64,000 nt of DNA from Amaurobius ferox (GCA_951213105.1 OX578147.1:129394322-129458321); one strand, 5' to 3'. Positions 47,101 through 57,226 are shown, numbered from the stretch's first letter. Translations and numbers: made by a program. The notes: generated from the sequence alone by a model not told the origin.

Positions 47101-47627
47101 ATGTCGCCCATCTTCAGAATGTTCTTTTGTGTATTCAAAATGGCTTGATTTTTCTGTAAAAAGTCAAAACCCAATACTCCCTTAAATTTTTGTGTAAATC
47201 TTGCTGTTGTGACAAAAAAAATATGTTTGAACTGTTTTCCCTGAATTTTAAATGGAATTTCCACAGTCTTTATATATTCAATACTATGTCCTGTTAAAGT
47301 TGATATTGTAACACTCCTTGACACATATTTAATTTTGACATTATCTTTAATTTTATTGAACAATTCTAATGATAATACACTAACGCTCGCTCCAGAGTCT
47401 ATCATGAGTTCGCTTTGTATATTTTTAAATTGAGCTATTATTGTTGGCAATTCTGTTTTTTCAATTTGTTCTCCTACAGATGCAATCGTTTCCTCATGTT
47501 TTTCAGTACTTTCATCGTTATGTATCTCCAATTTCTTATTTTCTGTTTGTACAGGAATTTCAATTTTTCTCGGGAACTTTACCCTGTAATTTTTCTCTCT
47601 TTGTAAGTTATTATTTAAAGCTCCCAC
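44148..47627 (-). CDS. pol: Pol: protease, reverse transcriptase, RNase H, integrase
   Basis: 1159 codons of the Ty3/gypsy order. Protease DSGA at about 77-80. RT from about 345 to 590 with LDLRLINN, SKLDFHSAF and YIDD at 527-530 (the usual LPFG box reads LVFGHVSSAP). RNase H: NIDGS near 674-678, the catalytic Glu at 717, SDH at 741-743. Integrase: HHCC zinc finger (H927, H930, C960, C963), then the D,D35E core at D991, D1050 and E1086 with exactly 35 residues between the last two. The frame has no proper AUG start; it overlaps the gag end in the -1 frame. It ends at an in-frame TAA 4 codons before the integrase C-terminal ORF. The catalytic residues I checked are all present. Confidence 0.95.
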   Translation of the reverse strand: MGALNNNLQREKNYRVKFPRKIEIPVQTENKKLEIHNDESTEKHEETIASVGEQIEKTELPTIIAQFKNIQSELMIDSGASVSVLSLELFNKIKDNVKIKYVSRSVTISTLTGHSIEYIKTVEIPFKIQGKQFKHIFFVTTARFTQKFKGVLGFDFLQKNQAILNTQKNILKMGDIEIILNSDRQIDRQINEIIQERPNLAKILRKVQIKPNSRENVVVYSEESLENGTEVLFEPKEKSYIVMNYGIHHMNENKIKIEVQNNTNATITLNKNMALGNITTDFTIQQQDIKEPEISERTHKYEEMINLIQAKPEIIEERKKDLKTEDFNTDHMDPNIKQDFLKFVMQYSDVFSKSLKTLGATDIVKPVIKLAHDHAIRSRPYDVPYALQDTAKNQLKELEEAGIIARTKSNFASPMILVRKTSGEYRLCLDLRLINNISTLFPYKIPRVNEIITKLAGHRYYSKLDFHSAFNQLVLPEDTKELFAFTTPYGNYQFERLVFGHVSSAPIFQQVMDTILADLREENIQAYIDDIIIPANSYSELIHKLKLVFDKLRKYNLTLTPSKCKFFVEKVAYLGFEISQKGITPTDENINKITSFPVPKTLRKLKRFLGICNFYRNSIKNYAQLTAVLSDLTRKDNKFKWDNKCEEAFQELQECFFKKPLLIQPDFDKDFYLNIDGSIQSIGGALLQYREGILKPIAYFSRKLSIQEQKYPAMKIELLAMHQGMKFFRNFLFGRKFFVLSDHLPLGQHLKIQNPPSVLQRWLLEISEYDYEFIHVPGKDNLLADFLSRDDFENKQTEQNEGKQNIENPRGEINLIEQIKGENTVKRNGYVNEDSVYIAQINTITEIPALDRILEEQIKDPKLKIIRENLQNRNFKEGKHYDTLYIDEETNLLMHVGNWKDRPWRDNLNKTIVIPRNLQKEILAITHVTHAGIDKTYKLLSDRYFWTGMYSDTQNFITSCEQCRKKKGKNQPVPLGRNPIPDGPVQILSTDICGPFQTSTSNNKYVLSVVDHFSKHIQMFPIPDITATTVADRLLNYFMNWGCPKTVLSDAGSQFTSNIHQIMTEKLGIVARIASVRSPWVNGIVEVTNKQLKHTLATLAENSPYWDTAVQCHVAVYNATVHSSTKETPNFLFFGRDLPTFFETNVTENNTETTYQDYI

Positions 47628-47629
47628 AA

Positions 47630-48787
47630 TTAGTTTAAATTATCTCTTCTATTAGGGAAATTTCTGTATTCAAATCTTGTATTCATCTCTCTCCCATTGT
47701 TTCTTTGCCCGCCCGATTCTCTGATTCTGTTTTGGTTTGACTCGTCCCTATTATATCGTTGTTCCCTAGAAAATCTACTTTGTGGAGGGGGTGCTGCATA
47801 GTAATTTCTGCTCTGTTGATAGTTTCCAAAGGCGTGGTTTGGCCTATAATCGTATGTGTCCGGCTGGGAGGAGTAAGTTCTGTGGTCATCATACGGCTGG
47901 GTTTGAAATGAGTGGGGAGGAGACTGTATTTGATTATGCCACTGTGTCCTCGCGTTGTTTATGTTTTGACTCTGTGTTTGTTTAAAATGATCAGCTTTGT
48001 ATATTCGGCATTCTCTCATGAAATGTCCCTGTTTATTACAGTAGTGGCATGTTACGAGTTTTTTTGTTTGTGTCGTGGGAATTTGTACTTTTTCTTGGAT
48101 TTTTAATGTGTTTATTTCTTGGGTAATTGAATTTAAAATATGTGCGTTAAATTCCTGTTGCTCTTTGCGGAGCGTCTCAATTTCTTGTCTATATGTAGCA
48201 CTATTTACATTTGCCGTTATCGCAGCTAAATTTGCCTGTTCCAAGTTTGTGGCTATTTTTACAGCTTCATCAAAATTTTGTGCATTAGTTTTTATTATTT
48301 CTTTCTGGAATTCAGGTGTTACCGCCTCTAAGAATTTACTTAACCTTAATTTATCCATAATCTGTTGTGTCGCTTCACTGTGCTCTGTGTCGCCAATATA
48401 ATTTAAAGTTAGTGTTGTTATTCTGTGTGCTAGCTGCTTAATCGTTTCTCCCTGTGTCTGTTTTGCGGTCGTGAAAAGGATCTGATTTGTTGTAATGTTC
48501 GGTTTTTCTGTAAAGAACTCTAATAACCTATCCCTAAATTTTTCGAAAGATGTTTCCCTTCTTAATTCTTGTGACCCTATATAAAATTTTCTTGCATTCC
48601 CTCTTAACCGCGATTTCACAATTGCTAACTTTTCCTCCTCTGACCAATCCCCCAAGCTGCTTAAAGATTTGATCTGGTCAAAAAAAATTTCTACATCATT
48701 CTCTATGCCATTGCATTCCCCTAATAGGTGTATAAGTCCTGGTAACCTGCCCCTCGTTGCTGGATGATTTTCTCCGCTTTCCGTCAT
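47630..48787 (-). CDS. gag: Gag: capsid and CCHC zinc knuckle
   Basis: 385 codons from the ATG at 48787 (MTESGENHPATRGR); the longer frame to 48799 begins with GTG. Residues about 15-205 form an all-helical capsid-like region (retrotransposon gag: DWSEEEKLAIVKSRLRG, FRDRLLEFF, QLAHRI). About residue 250 has a single CCHC nucleic-acid-binding knuckle, C-HY-C-NKQG-H-FMRE-C. The C-terminus is rich in Gln, Asn, Tyr and Arg. It forms the virus-like particle and packages the RNA. It ends at the frameshift site. Confidence 0.93.
   Translation of the reverse strand: MTESGENHPATRGRLPGLIHLLGECNGIENDVEIFFDQIKSLSSLGDWSEEEKLAIVKSRLRGNARKFYIGSQELRRETSFEKFRDRLLEFFTEKPNITTNQILFTTAKQTQGETIKQLAHRITTLTLNYIGDTEHSEATQQIMDKLRLSKFLEAVTPEFQKEIIKTNAQNFDEAVKIATNLEQANLAAITANVNSATYRQEIETLRKEQQEFNAHILNSITQEINTLKIQEKVQIPTTQTKKLVTCHYCNKQGHFMRECRIYKADHFKQTQSQNINNARTQWHNQIQSPPHSFQTQPYDDHRTYSSQPDTYDYRPNHAFGNYQQSRNYYAAPPPQSRFSREQRYNRDESNQNRIRESGGQRNNGREMNTRFEYRNFPNRRDNLN
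47633..47639 (-). promoter_or_regulatory. -1 ribosomal frameshift heptamer TTTAAAC at the gag stop
   Basis: On the - strand T TTA AAC lies in gag frame and is followed at once by the gag stop TAA (47632-47630). Slipping back one base gives TTT AAA CTA ATT GTG, which enters the pol frame without a stop. This is one of the best-known -1 slippery heptamers. Pol has no AUG of its own, which fits frameshift translation as Gag-Pol. Confidence 0.85.
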
Positions 48788-49400
48788 TCTAAATTTCACT
48801 TTCTCGCAAAAATTCTATATCTAAAATTATCTCCTGTTTTTACACCTCAAAATGTTCCCCCAAAATATTTAAATACAATATCACATAAATTCAAAAACAT
48901 AATTCTAATCATTTCACTATCTACGCATGCAAATACTTCAATCCTCATAATTAACTCCTCAAATATTACACAAATATTTATATAATTCAAAAGTTTCTTA
49001 AAAGCTTCAAGTTCCCTAATAATTATATTTTCACATACAATATGGCATGTCTCATTGAGAACACATAATGATTCACTATTTGCTTGCTTCTCATACTGTG
49101 AAATAAATTTTCTTAAATTTACCTATATTTATTTTAATTTTAAAATTCTTTCTTTAATTTAATCCTTATTTTACACACAAAAAAATTTTTTTATTCAATC
49201 TTTTCATTTCTCATTAATTCCAAATATATTTATTCTCTTCATTAAAATTTAAATTCTGGCATATAACTGGTCTAAAACAGCAAAGTCGCCAGAAGGGTTA
49301 AATAATTTTGAATCGAGGTTTGATTGCTCATGAGCACCAATATGATAAGGGTGCAATAATTTTGAGTCCAGGTTCGAAACTGGTTTAAACGGCACCAAAA
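48788..49400 (-). other. 5' leader of the outer element
   Basis: 613 bp between the 5' LTR and gag. Next to the LTR, read on the - strand: TTTTGGTGCCGTTTAAACCAG, a TGG-starting stretch in the tRNA primer position, then a second related unit (TTGGTGCTCATGAGCAATCAAACC). Confidence 0.7.
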
Positions 49401-49801
49401 TGATATGTGAGTCGTCACACGCCAGGTATTGGCGCTATATAGACCGATCTCGTAAAGTGGAGTAAATAAAGAAATACATAATACCAGTAATTAAAATGAA
49501 GAGGCTTAATTTTAAACAATAACAAAGAATTTATTTCATTAAGACAAACCTTATTTAATAACTATTAACATCTGGTAAATTTCATATACCAACATCTTTA
49601 GTGTAGTACATTAAGACAATCAAATCTCCTCATTCTATGATCATAATATGAGCATTACAATTATTAACCTATTAATGTGCATTAACTCACTATTCTTACT
49701 AGCCTACGTCTTAATGGCCCAGGTTAACCTTATTTAGGAGGGTCAGAGAGATAATAATAATCAAAGTGCAAAAATATGTGTAGAATTGTCCTACCTCGAT
49801 C
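49401..49801 (-). repeat. 5' LTR of outer element, left part
   Basis: 401 bp identical with the start of the LTR at 38708; broken after cctacctcgatc by the inner element and continued at 58555-59111. Confidence 0.95.
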
Positions 49802-50754
49802 TGTTATATTGTAATTTTCAATTCCCAATATAACATTGCTCTTTTGAAAGAGGAAGTGGACCTAAGAAGACGGTCCCTCATGAAGTGAGGCAATTTTTGT
49901 AACATTCCCTCGAACGCAGCTGCACCGGACATTCATTTCGAAAAGAGAGGGTGCTTCTCAAGTTCATGTCAGCGATAGGTGTTACAACAAACGGAAGGGG
50001 TTGAACTTCTTGACCCCAGAGTCAATTAATATCACTCGAACCTTGGGAAAATTCTCGTGAGAACTTTCAACGATTTTAAAACTGGAGACTGCATATCTCA
50101 TATTTCAGGGGGGCCTTGACCAATAATATAGCCTGAAGGGCGTAGCCCTTAATTTACTTAGCCAATTATGGACAGGGGCGCCTTGTTAAGGGGGTAGAGA
50201 CAGAGAGCAACTTTGGACTTTAAGTTTTTGAAATCGAGGACTTGAATTTTGTGAGTGAAAAGAAGAGGTCGCAAGAGCGACGGATCTCGGAGAGAGCGAG
50301 CCCACGGGACAGAGCCGGAGCGCGCGGTCATAAAGTCCGACATCGGCAAAGATGATCGAGGTAGGACAATTCTACACATATTTTTGCACTTTGATTATTA
50401 TTATCTCTCTGACCCTCCTAAATAAGGTTAACCTGGGCCATTAAGACGTAGGCTAGTAAGAATAGTGAGTTAATGCACATTAATAGGTTAATAATTGTAA
50501 TGCTCATATTATGATCATAGAATGAGGAGATTTGATTGTCTTAATGTACTACACTAAAGATGTTGGTATATGAAATTTACCAGATGTTAATAGTTATTAA
50601 ATAAGGTTTGTCTTAATGAAATAAATTCTTTGTTATTGTTTAAAATTAAGCCTCTTCATTTTAATTACTGGTATTATGTATTTCTTTATTTACTCCACTT
50701 TACGAGATCGGTCTATATAGCGCCAATACCTGGCGTGTGACGACTCACATATCA
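49802..50754 (+). repeat. 5' LTR of inner element
   Basis: 953 bp, TGTTATATTG to CTCACATATCA. Confidence 0.95.
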
Positions 50755-50757
50755 TTA

Positions 50758-50920
50758 TGGCGCCCGTGACCAGTCGAACCTGGACTCAAAATTATTGCTC
50801 ACATATCATTTTGGTGCCGTTTAAACCAGTTTCGAACCTGGACTCAAAATTATTGCACCCTTATCATATTGGTGATCATGACCAATCAAACCTGGATTCA
50901 AAATTATTTAACCCTTCTGG
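50758..50920 (+). promoter_or_regulatory. Primer-binding region, three tandem PBS-like units
   Basis: Units begin TGGCGCCCGTGACCAGTCG (50758), TGGTGCCGTTTAAACCAG (50812) and TGGTGATCATGACCAATC (50870), each followed by (A)ACCTGGA(C/T)TCAAAATTATT. The first begins three bases after the LTR and starts TGGCGCC like primer sites for tRNA 3' ends. Unit 1 ends with CTCACATATCATTTTGG, a copy of the LTR end and spacer. Confidence 0.65.
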
Positions 50921-51421
50921 CGACTTTGCTGTTTTAGACCAGTTATATGCCAGAATTTAAATTTTAATGAAGAGAATAAATATATTTGGAATTAATGAGA
51001 AATGAAAAGATTGAATAAAAAAAATTTTTTCTGTGTAAAATAAGGATTAAATTAAAGAAAGAAATTTAAAATTAAAATAAATATAAGTAAATTTAAGAAA
51101 ATTTATTTCACAGTATGAGAAGCAAGCAAATAGTGAATCATTATGTGTTCTTAATGAGACATGCCATATTATATGTGAAAATATAATTATTAGGGAACTT
51201 GAAGCTTTTAAGAAATTTTTGAATTGTATAAATATTTGTGTAATATTTGAGGAGTTAATTATGAGGATTGAAGTATTTGCATGCGTAGATAGTGAAATGA
51301 TTAGAATTATGTTTTTGAATTTATGTGATATTGTATTTAAATATTTTGGGGGAACATTTTGAGGTGTAAAAACAGGAGATAATTTTAGATATAGAATTTT
51401 TGCGAGAAAGTGAAATTTAGA

Positions 51422-53383
51422 ATGACGGAAAGCGGAGAGAGTCCAACAACGATGAGTAGGTTACCGGGACTTATACACTTATTAGGGGAATGCAATGGTA
51501 TAGAGAATGATGTAGAGTTTTTTTTCGACCAGGTCAAATATCTCAGCAGCTTAGGGAATTGGTCAGAGGAGGAGAAGCTGGCAATTGTCAAATCCCGGTT
51601 AAGAGGGAATGCAAGAAAATTTTATATAGGGTCACAAGAATTAAGAAGGGAAACATCTTTCGAAAAATTTAGGGATAGGTTATTAGAGTTCTTTACAGAA
51701 AAACCGAACATTACTACAAATCAAACCCTTTTCACTACCACATACAGACAGGAAATTGAGACGCTCAGCGAAGAACAGCAGAAATTTAAGACAAACATTT
51801 TAAATTATATAACCCAAAAAAGGAATGCATTAAAAATCCAAGAAAAAGTACAAATCCCCACGACACAAACAAAAAAACTCCTAACATGCCATTACTGTAA
51901 TGAAAGTGGACATTTCATGAGAGAATGCCGAATATACAAAGCTGATCATTTTAAGCAAACACAGAATCGAAACATAAACAACGCGAGAACACATTGGCAT
52001 AATCAAATACAGTCTCCTCCCCACTCATTTCAAACCCAGCCGTATGATGACCACATAACTTACTCCTCCCAGCCGGACACATACAATTACATTTCAAACC
52101 ACGCCTTCCCGAGAAAATATCACCAGAGCAGAAATTACTATGCAGAACCCCCTACACAAAACAGAGACCTAGAAAGGGGTACGCAAAGGAATAGAGAAGG
52201 AATTAGAAAAAGGAATGTTACACAAATAAATATTGAGAACGAGGGACGAAACGTTGAAAAATATAAAACTCAAATTGATAGTGGAAATATTGGTAATTAC
52301 AGAACCCAAAATAATGGAGAGAGAGAGGACATTAAGGACAGGAAGGACAAAGTTGAACATATCGCGTCAATTGGAGATGAATTAAACACGGAATTACACA
52401 AGGTGGAAAATAAATTTCAAAACACAGGTACAAACTATGACAATGAAGATTTCAAAATTTCAAATGAAAACAAAGTAATGGATGTTTTGATTAGCGAAAA
52501 TGCTGATCCCGAAAATTCACAAAACACAGGTACAAACTATGACAATGAAGATTTCAAAATTTCAAATGAAAACAAAGTAATGGATGTTTTGATTAGCGAA
52601 AATGCTGATCCCGAAAATTCACAAAACACAGGTACAAACTATGACAATGAAGATTTCAAAATTTCAAATGAAAACAAAGTAATGGATGTTTTGATTAGCG
52701 AAAATGCTGATCCCGAAAATTCACAAAACACAGGTACAAACTATGACAATGAAGATTTCAAAATTTCAAATGAAAACAAAGTAATGGATGTTTTGATTAG
52801 CGAAAATGCTGATCCCGAAAATCCACAAAACACAGGTACAAACTATGGCAATGAAGATATCAAAAATCCAAATAAAAACAAAATAACGGAGGTTTTGATT
52901 AGAGAAAGGGTTCATGTTGAAAATATTCAAAATGCAAAATGCAAGCTTCAGGACATTCGAATTACGAATGAGAATCACATGATACAAGATACACAAAATT
53001 CAAATGAAAGTGAAATGATGGATATTATGGACAACGATAATGGAAATACTAACTCTCAAAATTTACAAAATTCAAAGGAGACCACTAAAAATATTCAAAA
53101 TAAAAATTCTAGTACAAGTAGAGAGAAAAGCCAAAACGATAGTGAAGTGAATTGCGTCCAAAAACCTTCAGAAATAAATGAGAATCATAACAAAAGGTAT
53201 GCTAGGCAAGAAATAGAGGTTCCACAGAAAATACAAGTTTGTAACAATAGTGTAAGTGAGGAGATCCAAAAGCGGAATGAAAGAAAACTCGGTTCACATT
53301 TTTTCATGAAACCAAAAATTTTTAGGAACTTAATATTGTATGACAATCGCTATTTGGAAAATTTCAAGATGAGAAAGAGGTAA
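51422..53383 (+). CDS. Chimeric gag-like ORF with 34-residue tandem repeats
   Basis: 653 codons from the ATG at 51422. Residues about 1-113 match the outer Gag (about 85% by eye in DNA), then 90 codons of the capsid half are missing in frame (FTT/TYRQEIETL junction). The CCHC knuckle C-HY-C-NESG-H-FMRE-C remains. A new Asn/Glu-rich region follows: four identical 34-residue units (QNTGTNYDNEDFKISNENK onward) and a diverged fifth, then a polar, basic end (NLILYDNRYLENFKMRKR). The segment EHIASIGDELNTELH before the repeats resembles the outer pol N-terminus (ETIASVGEQIEKTEL), so the new region may descend from pol. It could be a packaging or RNA-binding factor; function unproven. Confidence 0.85.
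   Translation: MTESGESPTTMSRLPGLIHLLGECNGIENDVEFFFDQVKYLSSLGNWSEEEKLAIVKSRLRGNARKFYIGSQELRRETSFEKFRDRLLEFFTEKPNITTNQTLFTTTYRQEIETLSEEQQKFKTNILNYITQKRNALKIQEKVQIPTTQTKKLLTCHYCNESGHFMRECRIYKADHFKQTQNRNINNARTHWHNQIQSPPHSFQTQPYDDHITYSSQPDTYNYISNHAFPRKYHQSRNYYAEPPTQNRDLERGTQRNREGIRKRNVTQINIENEGRNVEKYKTQIDSGNIGNYRTQNNGEREDIKDRKDKVEHIASIGDELNTELHKVENKFQNTGTNYDNEDFKISNENKVMDVLISENADPENSQNTGTNYDNEDFKISNENKVMDVLISENADPENSQNTGTNYDNEDFKISNENKVMDVLISENADPENSQNTGTNYDNEDFKISNENKVMDVLISENADPENPQNTGTNYGNEDIKNPNKNKITEVLIRERVHVENIQNAKCKLQDIRITNENHMIQDTQNSNESEMMDIMDNDNGNTNSQNLQNSKETTKNIQNKNSSTSREKSQNDSEVNCVQKPSEINENHNKRYARQEIEVPQKIQVCNNSVSEEIQKRNERKLGSHFFMKPKIFRNLILYDNRYLENFKMRKR
52418..52927 (+). repeat. 102-bp in-frame tandem repeat
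   Basis: Units at 52418, 52520, 52622 and 52724 appear base-for-base identical apart from the last codon of the fourth unit; a diverged fifth runs 52826-52927. The period is a multiple of three, so the frame is kept. Confidence 0.95.
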
Positions 53384-53563
53384 AAAAATAATAATTTGTC
53401 AAAAAAATTAATTCTTTGGAAATTGATCTGGCAATGGATAAATTATAAAAATGAAAAATGGATATGAAGTCAAAATTGTTAATGGAAAGCAACAATCTCT
53501 TCCCGCTTTTATTAGTTAACGTACGTGCGACAGATAAGTAGCAAAACACACGACATTCACAAA

Positions 53564-54076
53564 ATGTCAGCACAGCACAACACCAGCGAACGATCCCCCT
53601 CCCCCCTCCTCGGACAGTACAGAGACGAAAACACTCTTACTCTTAAATCCACGAAACCGGTTACTGCAGAAGTGCAAAACGAAACAACGCAGAGCGCACA
53701 AGAGAAGGCAATAATCCCTCCAAAAGACTATCCGAACGCAAACATTCTTTCAGCAGGGGGGGACTCAGGCAGACATAGCACGCTAGAAACACACGAGAAT
53801 TTGGAACTTTCAAAACAGGGGGACGGTACACGAATTGAAGCAAACACGAATGAAAAGGCGGGAGAAATAGAACGAGATGCGCAAGAGGGACCAACACAAG
53901 TGGATGGGGGATGTATACAGATGGAAAACGTTCAGGGGAAAGATGAATCAGCGGGAAATTCACAAGGGGACGATATAAGCAGTACAAATTGTTCACGCAC
54001 AGTACTTCTTCCAACACCGGTTAGGCCGAAACACAGATATGATTTGAGATCTTTAAAGAATTTAAATTTAAATTGA
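53564..54076 (+). CDS. Pol-tail remnant ORF
   Basis: 170 codons from the ATG at 53564 (a GTG-led frame starts at 53525). After about 28 unrelated residues it follows the low-complexity tail of the outer Pol C-terminal ORF to the identical end (RSLKNLNLN). No integrase fold is left. Upstream residues differ from the outer copy at several positions, downstream ones almost not at all. May be only a relic retained because it borders essential 3' sequences. Confidence 0.6.
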   Translation: MSAQHNTSERSPSPLLGQYRDENTLTLKSTKPVTAEVQNETTQSAQEKAIIPPKDYPNANILSAGGDSGRHSTLETHENLELSKQGDGTRIEANTNEKAGEIERDAQEGPTQVDGGCIQMENVQGKDESAGNSQGDDISSTNCSRTVLLPTPVRPKHRYDLRSLKNLNLN

Positions 54077-56342
54077 TTCAATTAAAACACGAAAGAAGTT
54101 TAAACATAGGTAAGAACGCGGACAAACCGTAATTCAAAATTTTGAAAATATTAGTAACAAAGAAAAATCGCCATTCACAAAATGCAACGCGAAATATGGA
54201 ACACAAATTTTAAATAAATATTGGATTGTAAATAAAGGAAATTTTAAATAAACATTGAATTATAAATTAAAGAAATGTAAATAAATATTACATTAATTAA
54301 GAAAGTGTAAACAAATTGTGAAAAAAAAAAAATGAGGAAATTTTAAATAAATCATACATTAAGTAGTTGAAAGTTTAAATGAACAAGAAAGTTTAAATAA
54401 ATATGGAACTATAAATAATTGGGAATTATGAATAAAAATTGTGATTTAAAAAAATAAATAATTGTTACAAAATAAATAACAAGTATCGTTGTAGGACAAA
54501 AGAAATTTTAGGGTTGATAGGTTAAAGATGTGGATATATTAAATTCAAATTTTGGAAAGAACATAAATAACAGAGAAGATACGTCACATTTCAAAAAAAA
54601 AAAAAAAAGCAAAAGGGGGACATCGTTAGAATTCTATAAAAAGTCGTTATAACTCTATAAAAAGAAGGTTTTTTTTTTAAGAGAACTTTGATTTCCAGGC
54701 AATAAAAATTTCGATGGATAAGATATTTAGGAATATTAAATAAAGGGATATTTTGAATTTCTAAAAAAAAAAAAAAAAAAAACTCTTTTCAAAGAACAGT
54801 GAAATTTTAAAACAAAAGTAAACTTTCTCCACGCGCTCTTCATTTAATTAGCGGATTGATCAACCATTGTTGGATGAATACGCGTGAGGAAATAGGAGTT
54901 ATAGAATTATAGTTTAAAATAATTAGATAATTGGTAAATAAAAAAAAAAAAAAAGAAAAAAAGAAAAACAAATTTTTTTTTCTAGTTTAAATAAATAAAT
55001 AATTCATAATTAAAAATAAAAATTGTAATTCAAATAACTAAACAATGGGTAATTAAAAATTAAAATTAGAGTTTAAAATGGATAGAGAATTTTAATTAAA
55101 AATCATAATGGCAGTTCAAAGAAAAAAGATAATGGTAATGAAAATTATACACAAATTATAATTTAAAATGAATAGATAATTTTAATAAACATACGCGAAT
55201 TGTAGATTAAATAAAAAGCATTTGAAAAAAAAAAAAAAAGCGTTTCTACATATATTTTGAATGGGTCGCACATATAAAATTTTTGAGAGAGACGAACTTT
55301 CGAAGGTAACGCTAGAACGCGGGAATAAACATGATATAATAATAAAATACAATGGTAGAACAAAAGGACACTAACCGCATTTTAATTAATCCGTGGGGTA
55401 AATGAATCCTTGCGTAATCCATAGGAGTCGCGAAACACAGACAATCACACACACTGCTACGCGCACATCCCGTCGTCCTAAACACTTTACACAACATGGC
55501 GGAAACGTAGACGAGAAAATTTGTATCATTTTGCCAAAACGACATCTTCAAAAATTTGTACAGCTAATTGGCCATGGGAAGTTACACGAAGAAATGCCCG
55601 TATTAGCCGCAGGCCAGAAAGGGGACCGCTTTCCAGGGAAAATGACACAATGGCAGAAGGACATGTTGACCTTGTATACCACTACTTGATTTTCTCTGGG
55701 GACTAGATTTTTCTGTTTGAACAGGGAATTTAGATGCTAGAATATATGTTACACAAAAGGAGAAATGAATTAATTCAGGAGACTTTGCATTCAATTACAG
55801 GGGATATAAGAAAAGAAAATGTACATTTTGGTATTCAAGTATGGGATTTGAATTGAGTTAGGTGGTTTTTGAGAGAAAATTCGTAATTTTGTAGGCATTG
55901 AGAGAATTTCAGTGAGTGATAAGATTTACAAAAAATTTAAGTATGGTTTCATTAAGTGGGAAAGTGAATAATGTAAGGAATTCGGGAAATTCCGTATCCA
56001 AGTATAAGATTTGGATTAAATCAGGGGATATGTGAAAGAAAATGTATAATTATGGATAGTGTAATATAGAATCGCAGGGGAGTTATAAGATTTTCAGTAG
56101 GATAATAATTAAATGATTACATGGGTTTTTTTTTTCTGTCATCTCAGTTTGTAGGAAAATTTTAAAGTATTGTGCGGAAATTTTTGAACCTATATAAGTC
56201 TTATTTTGATAGTATTTGAGAGGATAGTGTAATTGTTTAAGTATTTTATTATAAATATGTACATGAGTTATATTTATGGCATGTCCGGTTCAGAACACAT
56301 GATGGATTGGATGTTAGATAAGAAGTGTATATAATGTAAAAA

Positions 56343-56373
<31 letters not shown>

Positions 56374-57226
56374 TACATAAGGTAGAGAAATGTAAAATAA
56401 ATAAATAGTAGGAATTTGAAAAATTTAAGTTTGAAGAGAGTAGCAAATTTAAGTAAAAAATGTATATAGTATATGGAAGGATTTAAAGTAGATAAAGTGT
56501 AGAAATTTCAATGGGGCAATTTTTGAGAGTGTTAACAAATTTAAAAGGAGTTTGAAGAAAAAAAAAAGAGAGTTTTTTTTGTAATGTTTCGTGTGCCGGG
56601 TGACAAATTAAAATTATAGAAATTGAATTTATAAAAAAATGATACTTAAGGGAGTTTTAAGAGAAGAGAGTATTTTAATAAGCTTGAGTGTAATGTATAT
56701 GTATTGATTGTCCTAAACAAAACATGAGACAGCGTACAGATCCGGTTGCCTAACGATTCTCAAATGGTCAGCAATTCCTGTTGATCAGCGATTCCGAGTG
56801 CTCAACGATTCCTGGTGCACAAAGATTATCATTTGGTCAGCGACTCCAGCAGTTCAGCGCCTTACAGTTCAGCGAATTCCAGTTAGACAGCGGTCCAATC
56901 CTTCAGCGAGTTCCAGCAGTTCATCGCCTTACAGTTCAGCGAATTCCAGTTAGACAGCGATCCAGTTCTGCAACGAGTTCCAGCAGTGGAGCGATTTACA
57001 TTTCAGCGGTTTCCAAGTGTGCAGTGATATCAGTGTTTTTTTTTTCCAAAGGAAAAATATTTTACACTTTCCACCATAACTACAAGGGGACAAAGTGATA
57101 TTATTAGGGACCATATGCGTAAGTCCCTGATCCCAACAAATATCCAATTGACGGTCAAAGTGACTTTGGTTATCATATGTGAACAATTTTACAGATATAC
57201 ACCTTGAACTTGTGTGGAACTATATT

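Noticed and set aside
52418..52927. CRISPR-like direct repeats
   Set aside because: Units are directly adjacent without spacers and lie in a eukaryotic retroelement ORF.
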